From: Gloeopeniophorella convolvens
Taxonomy: Eukaryota; Basidiomycota; Agaricomycetes; Russulales
Assembly (NCBI GenBank): GCA_022496205.1
Contig: WTXD01000031.1
Coordinates: forward strand, 62,001 to 126,000
Direction: 5' to 3'
DNA length: 64,000 nucleotides
The position numbers were made by a program, and so were the translations under genes. The notes beneath the pieces are model-generated. The model saw only the letters and a list, made by a program, of their open reading frames with translations, was not told where the DNA came from and searched no databases. Shown here in pieces: positions 46,774-57,345 of this stretch. Position 1 is the stretch's first letter. Every line of letters starts with the position of its first letter.

Positions 46774-48433
46774 TCACAGGTCTCCACCGTCTTCTTGAAA
46801 CCGAGGGAAGACTTCCCGGATCTTGGATATGCGCTTTTCTCTCTCCGAGCCGAATTTGCAACCCCAAACACCCACGCTTGCGAGAGGGGTCCCCAACCGT
46901 ACGCGTTGTTCCAGCACAGCTAGGAAATTATCATATAACGAACCATAGATCCGGCACTCGACAGTGAAATCGACCTTGCGGATGGAAAGGGTTGCAAGCT
47001 GAGGAAGGAGGGGGAGCCTGTGGCCGTTAAGCGCCGTCGACTTGGCACAGCAGCGATCCAGTGGTGAAGGCTTCTTCTGAGACGCCAACGCTAAGAAAAA
47101 TGAATCCGAGTTGCTCCCCACGATGTCAACTTCACGGACGTTGCTGCAATAACGAAGGTATTCTGACCAGTCCATAGGTCTGAGAGCAGTATAAGCTGGA
47201 ACATCCAAGTAAGGTACCTAAGCTGTGTGAGAGGGAACATTGAGAATACGAATCGGAGAAGGTCTTGGCGATCGGTGGCTTGCCGCCTGATCCCCACTCC
47301 TTGTCGGCCGACCCGGAGAAAGAGATTGATGCATCGTGGACCGTGACATCATCCTCTACCTCAAAGAACCTGTCGTTGTCAAAGAAGCTGTTCATTGAAG
47401 CGACATCACTTCGCGCAGCTATGCCCATCGATCCCGGTTCGTCCGTATGTTCAAGGATACATAAACTTTGGAGGATGTTTGATCCAGGGCTCCCAAAGTG
47501 TGCAGCAACCGCGGGGATGACCATGCATGAACCAGGATTCTCTGGTTGATCGGAGCAATACAGGGTAAGCCTGCTTGACGGAGGGATGACGAGAGCATTC
47601 ATGATGTGTACGACAAAGCTCATGCCGGGTCCATTGAGACGCAAATCAGTAAGGTTCGGTAAATGAACCGCCCGATACTGAGGTGGCTGGTTATGTGAGG
47701 GGGTGGGGAAACGACAGAAGAGATCCAGAGTCCGCAGAGATCGGCTAGCGGATAGTAGGGCCATGAGATTGTCCCATTCTAACGCCAAGGATCGATGTAT
47801 CACCAAAGACGATAGTGAATTGCACGGCAAGACAGCCCAGGGGAAATTGATATAGTGAAAGGTGATTCCGCGTAAATTTGGTGCGCTTCCGTTGATCATC
47901 ACGAAGTCCGCAGACCGAACGTGCAGATGCATGTTGCGGTCGTAGGCAGTCGCCAGGAAGAGGTTCTGAAGCAGAGGAGCCGGGGTTGAGAGAAGCTGAC
48001 GGACATGGTTCGAACAATCCACCGGGAGGTCTGCAAGTCAGACCGAGCTGCAGCGGTGAAGGTTGTTGATGATGATCACCCAATCATCCAAAGTCGGGGT
48101 CACACCTCTGGGCGGGTCAATATTGAGTGGCAGCCCTCTTGCCCTCGTAATGCCCTCTTCCAACCAGCGTGAGCCCAGTCCAAAAATAGAGTCTGCCCAT
48201 AGTGTTGGGGCACTGAGGGCAATTTGACGCCAACGTCGACATATATGTGAGACGGCAAGCCAACCAAGGTGATTACGCTTGTAGCCGGGGCGCCACTCTC
48301 TCTTGAGGAAGTGAAATACAAGCGTGAGCGTCTCTGGGGCCACCTTTGAGACAAGAGGTAGGGAGTTGCGCCGGGAATGGGGGTTGACGAGGTTGGAAGT
48401 GGCTGCTTCAATACTTTTCTCTACGGGCGCTAC
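46774..48433 (-). pseudogene. F-box B paralogue, main exon, frameshifted and transposon-interrupted
   Basis: Minus strand. From 48433 inwards it reads EKSIEAATSNLVNPHSRRNS, KVAPETLTLVFHFLKREW and SHICRRWRQIALSAPTLW. It then shifts frame near 48040 to DCSNHVRQLLSTPAPLLQNL and runs to SISFSGSADKEWGSGG. Further shifts near 47270 and 47215 lead to FSMFPLTQLRYL and then to DWSEYLRYCSNVREVDIVGS, ending EVFPRFQEDGGDL at 46774. The start of the gene lies beyond a 2.29-kb insertion, at 50726-50882. Identity with gene B (33008-34868) is high throughout, so decay is recent. Confidence 0.85.
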
Positions 48434-49391
48434 CATCACCAAAACCCGAAGAAAATTTTGGAGCCTTGTAAGGCCCTATAAGGTCAAAAGGGTCGACCAG
48501 GACGAGAGATCCATGGCACCCTTTTCGATTCGGCGAGTTGTATCTCGATTCTACCAGAGCCGGGTAATTTTGAGGGGCCCTTGTAGTTTCACCCGTTATT
48601 GTAGTTTCATCACACCTTACAGTACCTCGTCGTTCCATGTTTAAATTGTCTTCAGCGACAAGTGCATTCAGAGCACATTTGGACCCTTTGGTCCTTCTGA
48701 CATTGTGACTGCGTCCCTACTCTACGCTACTACTATCCGGTCGGCGCGTGCATCCCTAGAACTTCCTGAAGGCCTGTGAGCAGACCTGCAGCTCTTCAAG
48801 GGGGGTGGGCTGTAGCAGCCGCGGGCACAGGAGCAGGAGTGGGCGCAGGAGCAGGAGCAGGCACGGGTATGGGAGCCAGGGCTGCAGAAATGGCTGGAGG
48901 ATGGAGAGCATGGATGTGTGGAGGGTGTTGGGACATGCACGCCATATGAGTGGGAACAGCTGCAAGACGAGGATGTCGGGTGCCGGAGCATGTCAGCGGG
49001 AGAAGACCACAAGTATGTGCGGGACGCACCATAATGCAGTTGGTTCCGAATCTGTGGCATACTGCGCATGCACGCAGAGCCGCACTGACGGGGTTTCGCT
49101 CATATGGCTCGCGGTAGGGGGTTGCGGAACGGCACTGTGAGAATGCGTATGGTGGCACGCCAGTCCGAGACTGTGTCAGCACGGGGTAGGATGACGATGC
49201 CACAGCTACCATGTCCGACGGGGTGTATCCGTCCGGCGACTCAATGACGCGCGGTACGGCACGCCAGTTGGAAACTGTGTCGGCGCGGGACGGCGTCAGC
49301 GCTGCCATGGTAGAGGTGGCATCGTGCGCACAAGCTTGCAGTGGCGGTGAAGCGGTGTGGAAACCAGCTCCAAAAACGGGGGCATGACCAC

Positions 49392-49765
49392 GCTCGTCAG
49401 AGTGCAGCCGCGGCGGTCCGATGCTGCGCTGGACACCGCACGCACAGTCGCGGAGCGGCGGGGGCGGTGAATCGGATGTGGTGATGAGAAAACTATCCTT
49501 GATCACGAAAGTGGGGCGGCACTCGTTAGAGCGCGGCGGTGATTCAGCGCAATGTGCAACCGCGCATGGGGTACGGGCAGGGGCCGTGTGTGCATGGTTA
49601 CAAAGTGGCAGGGGGGCGGGCTGGGCACGAGGTTGATATGGCCAATATTGTCCAGGGAAGTGGAGCCGTGCTCGTCAGAGCGCCGTGGCAGGGGTGGCGA
49701 GTCGAATGTGACGAAGACATGACCATTTTCATCCCGGAATGTGAAGCTGCACTCGTCAGAGCATG
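49392..49765. repeat. Degenerate minisatellite inside the TIR element
   Basis: The motif RCTCGTYAGAG occurs at about 49392, 49521, 49670 and 49751, each preceded by a GGAAGTGGAGC/GAAAGTGGGGC-like stretch. Spacing varies from 80 to 150 bases. A second pair (GCACGCCAGT..GAAACTGTGTC) lies at 49155 and 49260. Confidence 0.6.
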
Positions 49766-50204
49766 GCGGAGAAAGAGGGGCGCACGTTGATGCACCACGT
49801 TATGGCTGCGTCGCCAGGCGAAGCAGTTCGCTGCTGCAGCGCGGTTGTGTCGCCTTGGTTTGCAACGAGGCTGCGCGACGGGGGTTGCGGCAGCGTCGTC
49901 TTGATGAGCCCGGGGGTGGACGCGAGAGCGGGCGCGCAGTCGCTGTTTTCACCAATGGAGCCGCACGGCAAGTGTCGCAGTAAAGGTGGGCAGTCTCGTG
50001 TCCGAGACAAGCCATGGGGTGATGGGTCATCTTGGGGCTGCCATGCGCGGGTCAGGAGAGTGGGCTACACTGTTGTCGTGAAGGGAGGAGACAGAGTCGA
50101 TGAAACGATGAAAACTTTCCAAGTCAATCGCGTCAATCGTCACGCGTCACGCATCACGGGTTTTAAATTGCACCCATATTTGATTTAGAGCATGCAATTA
50201 GAAT

Positions 50205-50277
50205 GCCTCCATGGTGGAACGGTATTAGTTATATGATTGCGGTTGGTGTGGAGCTGCGGGTTCGACTCCAGCTTTTT
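50205..50277 (+). other. tRNA-like Pol III promoter unit
   Basis: An A-box match TGGTGGAACGG (50212-50222), an exact B-box GGTTCGACTCC (50259-50269) and a T5 terminator (50273-50277) have tRNA-like spacing. The acceptor stem does not pair, the D stem is poor and the T stem has a mismatch, so it is not a working tRNA. A tRNA-derived SINE head or decayed tRNA is likelier. Confidence 0.55.
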
Positions 50278-50725
50278 ACTACCTTCGTCAGTCAGTCACA
50301 ACTTCCGGAGCCAATTGTAGGGCTGGGGTGAACTCGTTGAGACAAAGTTCTCTCAAGCCCGAGTGCAACACGAGGGAGACACAGCATCCCACAGTTTCCA
50401 CTGGCCCTTGCATGGCCTTGTGGAGTTCGCTGGAATTGTGCGACGGTGTAATAACGTTGGCCGGGGCGACAGGAGGCGACAAGTCGATGTCGAATCCGGC
50501 GACCGATCGCCAAGGCCCCGTGGCAAGCCATGGCACGCCGACAACCTCCGGTAATAACCGGGTCTTATCTCATAGTTTTGATCTCACAGATATCCGGGGT
50601 TGCCCGAGCTTGCCTATCGATGAATTCTCGATCCGGAAGATATACGGGTATACCGGGGGCGATAACCGGACCCGGAAGCCATCCGGGCCGCAAGGGCCCG
50701 CAAGAAGTTTCGGGTTTTGGTGATG

Positions 50726-50882
50726 ACGGAGAGCACATTATCACAGGAAATGTGCTGATCGTTGTCACTATCGTCAAAATGGCCCGAGGACCAGCCATAA
50801 GTTCGCTGGAAGACTCCGATGATTAAGCACGTTCGCACCTTTCCAACTTTACAGCAACCTTGTTCTCGGAGTAGTTTGCCAT
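50726..50882 (-). pseudogene. 5' exons of the interrupted F-box B paralogue
   Basis: The ATG is at 50880-50882. Exon 1 (50839-50882) starts MANYSENKVAVKLE and is 44 nt, as in gene B. The intron with GTGCGAAC..GATAG leads to SDNDQHISCDNVLSV, where the inserted element begins at 50725. Homology to gene B's upstream DNA continues to about 51045. Confidence 0.8.
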
Positions 50883-51045
50883 GGCCAGGGAGGGTTGTTG
50901 ATAAGAATATTCGGTCGGAAATGCCCAGCGTCTTTAGTGAGTAGATTGCTGGAGACTCCGCCCACAAAGCGTATTCGACGCGACAGCGCGCAGTAGTCGG
51001 CAGGAGAAGTTGGAGTTAGTAATTGGGATCAAGTCGAAATTCTTT

Positions 51046-51362
51046 GGTACGGGTAATAAGCAGTGAGACAAAGTTCAGAGGGGAGTCTAGTGGCCGGAAA
51101 ACACCAGTCGACGCGGTCGCAGAGTCCACAGTACGTGCTCACGTGCTCGCATATAAGTGTGTCCTGCGGACACCTGCAGACACTCTGCGGACTGCCGGCA
51201 GTGAACGGGCGGTGACCGTGATGCTCCGTGATGATTGGTGAGTCCGCGAAGCACGATTCAATAATCACCATGGTATCACCAGACTCGTCTCATTGGATGC
51301 TGAACTCCAACAATTTCAAGACACTCGAACTTGGCCTGAACAACAAATCCACTGCGAGCGAG
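51046..51362. other. Spacer
   Basis: No gene recognised. Lies between the outer edge of the inverted duplication and the end of the next minus-strand F-box locus. Confidence 0.4.
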
Positions 51363-53320
51363 CTACTGGTCGGACTCGCGCGGGATCAACCAGGTGTAAC
51401 CATCAGTAACTCTTCGAGCAAGACGGCGACTAAACAATACAAGAATTTCCTCGATCAAATACCACAATGTGCGATCACCACACCTTCGCCCTACCGTAAC
51501 CTCCACGCTGTCGACCACCTCGCGTATAGAGTCCACATTGAGATCGTTCAATTGGCATGAATCAAAAATGACCTTTTTAAGGCCCGCTCTTGCTCCTTTC
51601 GTGCGCGGAGAACAGAAATCAACTTGATCCACCGAATTAGCGCTCTCACGCTCCACAGCTTCAGCACTTCCAGCTCGGGGAAGGCGACTGTTTCCCCTCC
51701 AGACAGTGAAAGAAGACGACATAGAGCTTTATAGGCGGCCAATCCGCAACAGGTGATTTGGGTAGCGTTGGAAAAACGCTCCGCTAGGTCACTCCAGAGC
51801 TGTGGGTCGCCATCCTCGACGACGAGAACGCGCGCGGCCAGTGCAGGAAATGTTTGGCACGCTGCGCGTAATGTGTTGATTTGGGAGGACCGACCACCCC
51901 GCGCAATGTCCTTGAAACAGAGGTTGATGTTTGGGCCTGGTTCGATGAGAGGTCGATCGTCGAACTCCAAAGAGGAGATTATGAGGGGGGTGTAGTCCGC
52001 GAGTATCTGTACCCCATGTTCCGAGCCTGGCTCTGAACTATGGAGCAAGGCGAGTGACCCTTCTGCTTCGTCTGGTAGGGTCTCCTGGTAGTAACGGAAG
52101 GTCCGATGCAAAATGGGAGCGACATCATTGTCGAATAAGTACGAAAGGCGTAGACGGACTTGCGTTGATTCGGGATATGCGATGTGGTCGAAGAAGCCAT
52201 CAGGCCATGCGCAGTCGTCCCACACAAGTTTCTGCAGGTGCGGCAGGTTGGCGATTCCATCTGTGGCTGTCGACCAGCTGATTGCCGAGGGTGGCACAAA
52301 AGTCCCCACGGGAAGGGGTCATCTTCAACACTTCTACGATATCCTTGGGCCCGGAAAACAGATGATCGAATAGTGGCCCTTGTATGTCCGCCACATCACC
52401 AAAAGGTACGTGAGCGCTTGCATGGGAAGTGGTGGTGCAGGATTCCAGGAGGGGATTATGTTAGACAGCGAGACATATTGAAGAGACGGCGAGGCGCTGA
52501 GACAATCGCCAAGGGGAAATTCACGTAGGTATTCAATTTTTAAAAGGGGCGTGATAGCGGAGAGCTCGACGCGCTTCAAAGCTACCATAGGATGCTCAGA
52601 AAACGAAAACCACCTGAGGAATGATGCAAGCGCATGCCTCCCTTTGGCTCGCAATGAGAGCACCTCTGTGCGCGAAAGGTCCAAAGAATATGAGAGCCGT
52701 TGGCCCGTAAGCACTTCGTAAGACGGCGATACGAAGCCATAGAATTGAATCCCCCGAGCGCCGTTTGAGCGGGTGAGAAAGCGTTGAAACCACGTGGGAC
52801 CCAAATCGACAAGCACGTCCTTCCACAAAGAAGGCGCACCGAGCGCTACCCGCCTCCAACGACGGCAGACGAACGTGCATATGACCCATCTATATCTGAG
52901 AGGATCGAATAATTCGGGGCACAAAGGGCTGCTTGGTTGAGACGAAGGTTGCGATTCCGAGAACTCCGAGTCGTCGCTCTCGCTGTCGTCAGAAATGATG
53001 TCTTCCTCGACAAAGAGACGGGGAGCATGGTCCAGGTTTGCTCGTGCTTGTAGCACTGCCACTGTATCGTCGATCAAAGCCTTGAATACAAGAGAGAGGA
53101 CGTCGTCCGGAAGCTGCGATACAGAGCACGCATCGTTACGGCGAGCCTTTGCAGAGTCCAGTAACGCTAAAATTGCATTGATTTCATCGTCCAACGTCTC
53201 CCGACGGCGCCTTCCTGAGTCTTCATCGAGCGGATGTCCACCGGATCGCAGGGTATGCTGGTCCACGCTCTGGGTACGCGACTGAAAGCACCGATCCCAG
53301 TAGGAGTTGGCGCCGAATGA
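51363..53320 (-). pseudogene. F-box/LRR-like gene D, three single-base frame breaks
   Basis: Minus strand. The start exon is not found; the frame opens near 53320 with GANSYWDRCFQSRTQ, the same SYW-C junction motif as genes A and H. DDEINAILALLDSAKARRN is followed by the F-box SQLPDDVLSLVFKALIDD, an acidic insert (SDDSESDDSEFSESQPSS) and TFVCRRWRRVALGAPSLWKD. The frame shifts at a T/A run near 52402 to reach DVADIQGPLFDHLFSGPKDI, near 52312 to reach GTFVPPSAISWSTATDG, and at an A run near 51577 to reach KKVIFDSCQLNDLNVDSIRE. Protein similarity is kept on both sides of each break and the breaks fall at homopolymers. Sequence error is therefore as likely as true inactivation. Confidence 0.75.
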
Positions 53321-55002
53321 AGCGTGAAATTTTGATCAGACCTAAAGCAAGGGTGCAGCTACAGCGCAGATTACCTTTCATGTGGCGTCTCGTCAGGGCG
53401 TACGTCAGTCATGGGAAGATCAAATATGCAACAGCAGTGAGGCAACTGAGGAAGCGGGATGTAGTGAGATGTGCACTACTGGGGACGGCAGCCGTGCCAG
53501 GTACTAGATCATCGATTGAAGGATTCCAGGGATCTCGCGGCCGCGGCGACTCTCATGCAGTCACGTTGTGCGCAGCAGCGACAGTGCCAGACTCCGAAGT
53601 GGCTCCGAAGCCGGCGGCCACGTGCCGTGCACCGTTGCAAAGTCCAGTCAACTCGCGCCCACCAACGTCCGCGTCCTGCAACATCCCGCAACTAGTCTGT
53701 CTCGAGTGGATCAATGAGCACATCACATGGGAGGTTCGTGCTAAGAGAGATTCGCATGCGTTCGAACTTCGAGGTTTGGGTCTGGCTCCACCCAAACGAG
53801 CATGCTGCCCTTGGCAGAAATGGGCCGAAGATTCTTTTACTGATTTGCTGTTTCAAGTACTAGAACATATACATGATTTGTGCAAGGTAGTCGAGATACA
53901 TGGTGATGGGGGTAACAACGTAGGCGGCGGGGTAGCTGCCCCCGGGCTGTGCCAGTGCTGGTTCTCCCCATCCCGCGTCGGGCCGACCCCACACGGCGCA
54001 CGACACGAACCGCGCGGGTGTACATAGGTAGCGAGGTAGTACGAAGGTGCTATCAAGGGACCGCAGCGGGGATAAGGGAAGACGGGCAGGAGTTGTAAGA
54101 CAAGAGCAGGGGTCACTGGGTCAGAACAGAGGTGCCCCATGCCAGGACATAGCCAATGGCTCCTCCTGCCTGCTTCGCCACTGGCAAAGATGGAAGGGGG
54201 GGACACAAGGGCGCGGGGGCAAAAGAGAACGCGACGGCAGCGGTAACTCGAGGGTGGAGGCAAGCGCTGCGCGGCGCAGCAGGCAGAGAGGGCACAAGGC
54301 AGTAGAAGACTCAGCAGGCTGTGCGAGGGTGCGGCGTGGACGCCGGCCGGGGGCAGGATACGGGTTCAACCACGTGTATCACACGCCTCTGAGGTGGAAA
54401 GGGGCGGGCATGAGAAGGGGGAAGGACATGGAGCAGGGCGACGGCGAGCGATGGGGATGGTGGACATGGACAAGAGAGGACCCGGGAGTCGGATGCGTCG
54501 ACAGGCGCGCGACACGCGCTCTTGCCTGCTTGCAGCAGGCTCTTGCTTGTCCATGATATATCAATGCGCCGGCCCGAGACGCGTCGTGCAGTAGGCGCCC
54601 ACAAAATTTGAATATGTCGGACCCTGAAGTCGATGCTTGAATAGGCTTGAATATGGGGTCCATTTTCACTGCTTGTCCGTCTCCTGCTAGCGCCAGGCTC
54701 AGCGCCTCTGCCTGATCTTCGCCTTCGTTATGTATATGTACCTTCGAAATTACCTACTTGAGCATGGGACAGAGGCCCACTGATCTTCCGGAATGCCCTG
54801 GGCTCCATCCTCGGCGTTCATCTGAATGCCAGGGCTCTCGAGCATCACCGGGATCGCTCATTCAACCAGTGCCATCTCCGTTTCATGGGGCAGCCATCCT
54901 GGGCCTTGGAAGTCGAATTCCGCTGCACTGACTTGGATATAAACCTTCACGATGCCCTGGCACTGTCACTACCCCCACATTCCTGTTCGTATCGAAGGCC
55001 TG
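53321..55002. other. Intergenic, purine-rich in part
   Basis: No gene supported. 54040-54560 is G/A-rich on the plus strand, which creates long Arg/Gly frames there and Pro/Ser frames opposite, without motifs. Promoter elements of F-box G should lie in the last 300 bases. Confidence 0.45.
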
Positions 55003-56813
55003 ATGGATGCACCGCCCGCGAAGCTATCACGTGAAAGGTGCCTTCCTAAACCTTAGACAGCGCCAACTACTGACCCAGCAACTTTGCCAACAGCGCTGAA
55101 TCCCGCTGGCTCTCGCTCACTCGACTTCAAGATCACCACTGGCTGGGAATGCGTGAGGCGTCAAGCACAGTTGACCTCTCTAAAGTTGCGTCTACATACG
55201 CCTTCAGAGCGAACGAACCAGAGCTCCATGCACCTACACTCCAGGGCGACGTTGCAGCCTCCCCCATCTCGAAGCTCACCTCCGACATCCTCACCCTTGT
55301 TTTCGACCTATGCAAACGAGACTTCATCGGTTCTGTGCAAGACGGAGCTTTGATGCGAGAGCTCCCCAACAACAGCAGCATTGAGGACCTCCCTCCTGCC
55401 CCTGCACCGATCACGCTCGGGTGGATCGCCTGTTCCCACGTTTGTCGACATTGGAGGGGCATCATCTTGAGCTCGCCTTCTCTATGGAGAGACATCGTGG
55501 TCGACCTTGGCCCTCTATGGCTGAAGCAATCATTCATTCGCTCTAAGCCCGTCCCCAGGGTTCGTCTCCTCGGCCGGCTCTCATCGATGTACTCAAATCC
55601 AGACATTGCAATACCTGCCACCATCGGATTTTCGCGTGTATCTGCGCTATCTTTAACTTCTCTCACAGAAGATCTGGTCGTGTCCTTCCTCAAAAGCTTT
55701 CGTCCCGGCAGCGCGTCCGCTCTGACGAATGCCGAATTAACCATCTCCCTCCCCTCTACGCGCTTCGAAGGTTCCCGGCCTGTACCCCTTAGCCTTCTGT
55801 CATGCGATTCACAGTCTATCCAGCACATGTCACTCCACAATGTCTTTGTCGCATGGGAACCCTTCCCCTTCTCAGCACGCCATCTCACGCATCTCGAAAT
55901 TACCGTGGATCGTTCAAATTTCATGACGAAATCTCCGTTGTCCCGTGTTGAAAAGGCGGTCGAATTCCTCGGGAGCACACCGGCACTGGAGGTCCTCTCA
56001 CTCATCTGGTGCTTTCAATTCAGACGTGATGCTATCCAGCCCAGCGATCAGACTGTGGAGCTCCCTCGCCTGCGAAAGCTCACATTAGACGACCGCACGC
56101 CGGAATGCATCTATCTGCTCAATCATATAGCTTTCCCTGCCACATCACGCGCTCAGATCCGTTTTAGGTTTAGCGAGATTGAGGAAGAAGACATCATCTC
56201 CGTCATTCGCCGAACATTCCGATTCTTCCTCCACGAGGAATCTCGAGCAGTCGGGGCGGCGACTGGTACTATCGGGTTATTTCAAAGCCTCAAAACCGGT
56301 CTTCACGTACTCGCACACTCCAGCCCCCACGAGGCGTTCCCACTCGAAGTGCCGATGTCCCCACCTGACGCAGATACGGATGTGAACCTTTGCTTCAAGG
56401 TTTGGCGCGGCGCGCCAGTGAACGCGTATCGCGAAGCAATCAACGCGCTCCCGGAAGCATTTGTGGACACGCTCTTGATTCAAGAAGCCAGTCCTACGCT
56501 ATGGCACCATCTCATCGAGCGGTTTCCTCGGGTTAGACACGTCGTTTGTCCCGACGGTAGCACAGCAGTTGCTCTATGCCACGCCATTTTACCACGCCAA
56601 GATGGGACGGTTCCCGCGCCAGGACTCGGGGTGCTGACATTATGTAGTATCAATATCCCTCGTTCGAACCTCGAGTCTGCCCTATTATCGGCTCTGCGGT
56701 CGCGTAGGTTGTTCGGACAGCCACTCCACCGACTCATTCTACGGAAGTGCGTGTCCCGGGTGGAGTGGTTGGTCGAAGTACGTGACAACGTCGAACACGT
56801 AGAAACGGTCTGA
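55003..56813 (+). CDS. F-box/LRR-like protein G
   Basis: Exon 1 55003-55037 (MDAPPAKLSRE plus two bases), phase-2 intron of 56 nt, exon 2 55094-56813: 584 residues. Exon 2 opens SAESRWLSLTRLQDHHW, the family junction motif. F-box SKLTSDILTLVFDLCKRDF and SHVCRHWRGIILSSPSLWRD lie at about residues 70-150. Repeats include FSARHLTHLEITV, FLGSTPALEVLSLIWCF and LPRLRKLTLDDRTPECIYLL. A DADTDVNLCFK segment is shared with genes A and H. The end LHRLILRKCVSRVEWLVEV is intact. Cellular target unknown. Confidence 0.85.
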
Positions 56814-57345
56814 TATGATGGCTGCGCTACTCGGTGGATGTACTTTGCGCAGGTGTACTTTTACGATCGCTTGTTGTGTGGCGGATTTACTTGATACAGG
56901 TGTAGGGTAGTCGGGCTCGTCTCAGTATTGCTTCTTGAAGTCAACGACATGATCCACAATACCATGTGCCGCACGACACCTTTTATCTTGGCTCCGATGT
57001 GGCGTGGCGGTGCCCGGCCGTGAAGCAGCGCGAGGGCGTCGGTCGGACGTTGGTGGACCAGAGTCCGGGAGAATGTTGCGGATTAGTGCTGGCACGGAAA
57101 GCCTTACATGCGATCGAAATAATATTCTTACTCCGTCCATAGCCCACGATAAGCACGCTTGTATGCGCGGGGGCGGAGGAAATGTTCTGATTGAGTATAC
57201 AGTGTATCACCGTTGATAGCCCGCCGGGCCCTAACCAAGCAGCAGGTCATTCGACATGACAAATTCATAACTAACAAGACATTATGGCAGTAGATACTGA
57301 ATCATTCTAAGCCTGACCTAGGCTCGTGCTCAGCTATCGGTCGCA
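56814..57345. other. Convergent 3' spacer between F-box G and H
   Basis: No gene recognised; both neighbours end into this stretch. Confidence 0.45.

Larger units (their letters stand above)
48434..50725. mobile_element. 2.29-kb terminal-inverted-repeat element inserted in the F-box pseudogene
   Basis: The ends CATCACCAAAACCCGAA (48434-48450) and its exact reverse complement (50709-50725) form a 17-bp inverted repeat, with weaker similarity continuing inward (CCTTG..GGCCC). Outside the ends the F-box homology resumes on both sides: CTCTCCGT before, GTAGCGCCCGTAG after on the coding strand. This defines the insertion by comparison with gene B and suggests a 2-bp AC/GT duplication. No transposase is recognisable. 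The longest frame (236 codons, 48796-49506 minus) is Pro/Ala-rich with a few Cys. The interior has degenerate repeats containing CTCGTCAGAG and a Pol III-like unit. Probably non-autonomous. Confidence 0.72.

Noticed and set aside
48796..49506. 236-codon Pro/Ala/Cys frame inside the TIR element, considered as a zinc-finger transposon protein
   Set aside because: Cys spacing does not fit a known zinc finger well and the frame overlaps degenerate repeats; no transposase signature.
50205..50277. Functional tRNA gene
   Set aside because: A and B boxes are good but the acceptor and D stems do not pair.
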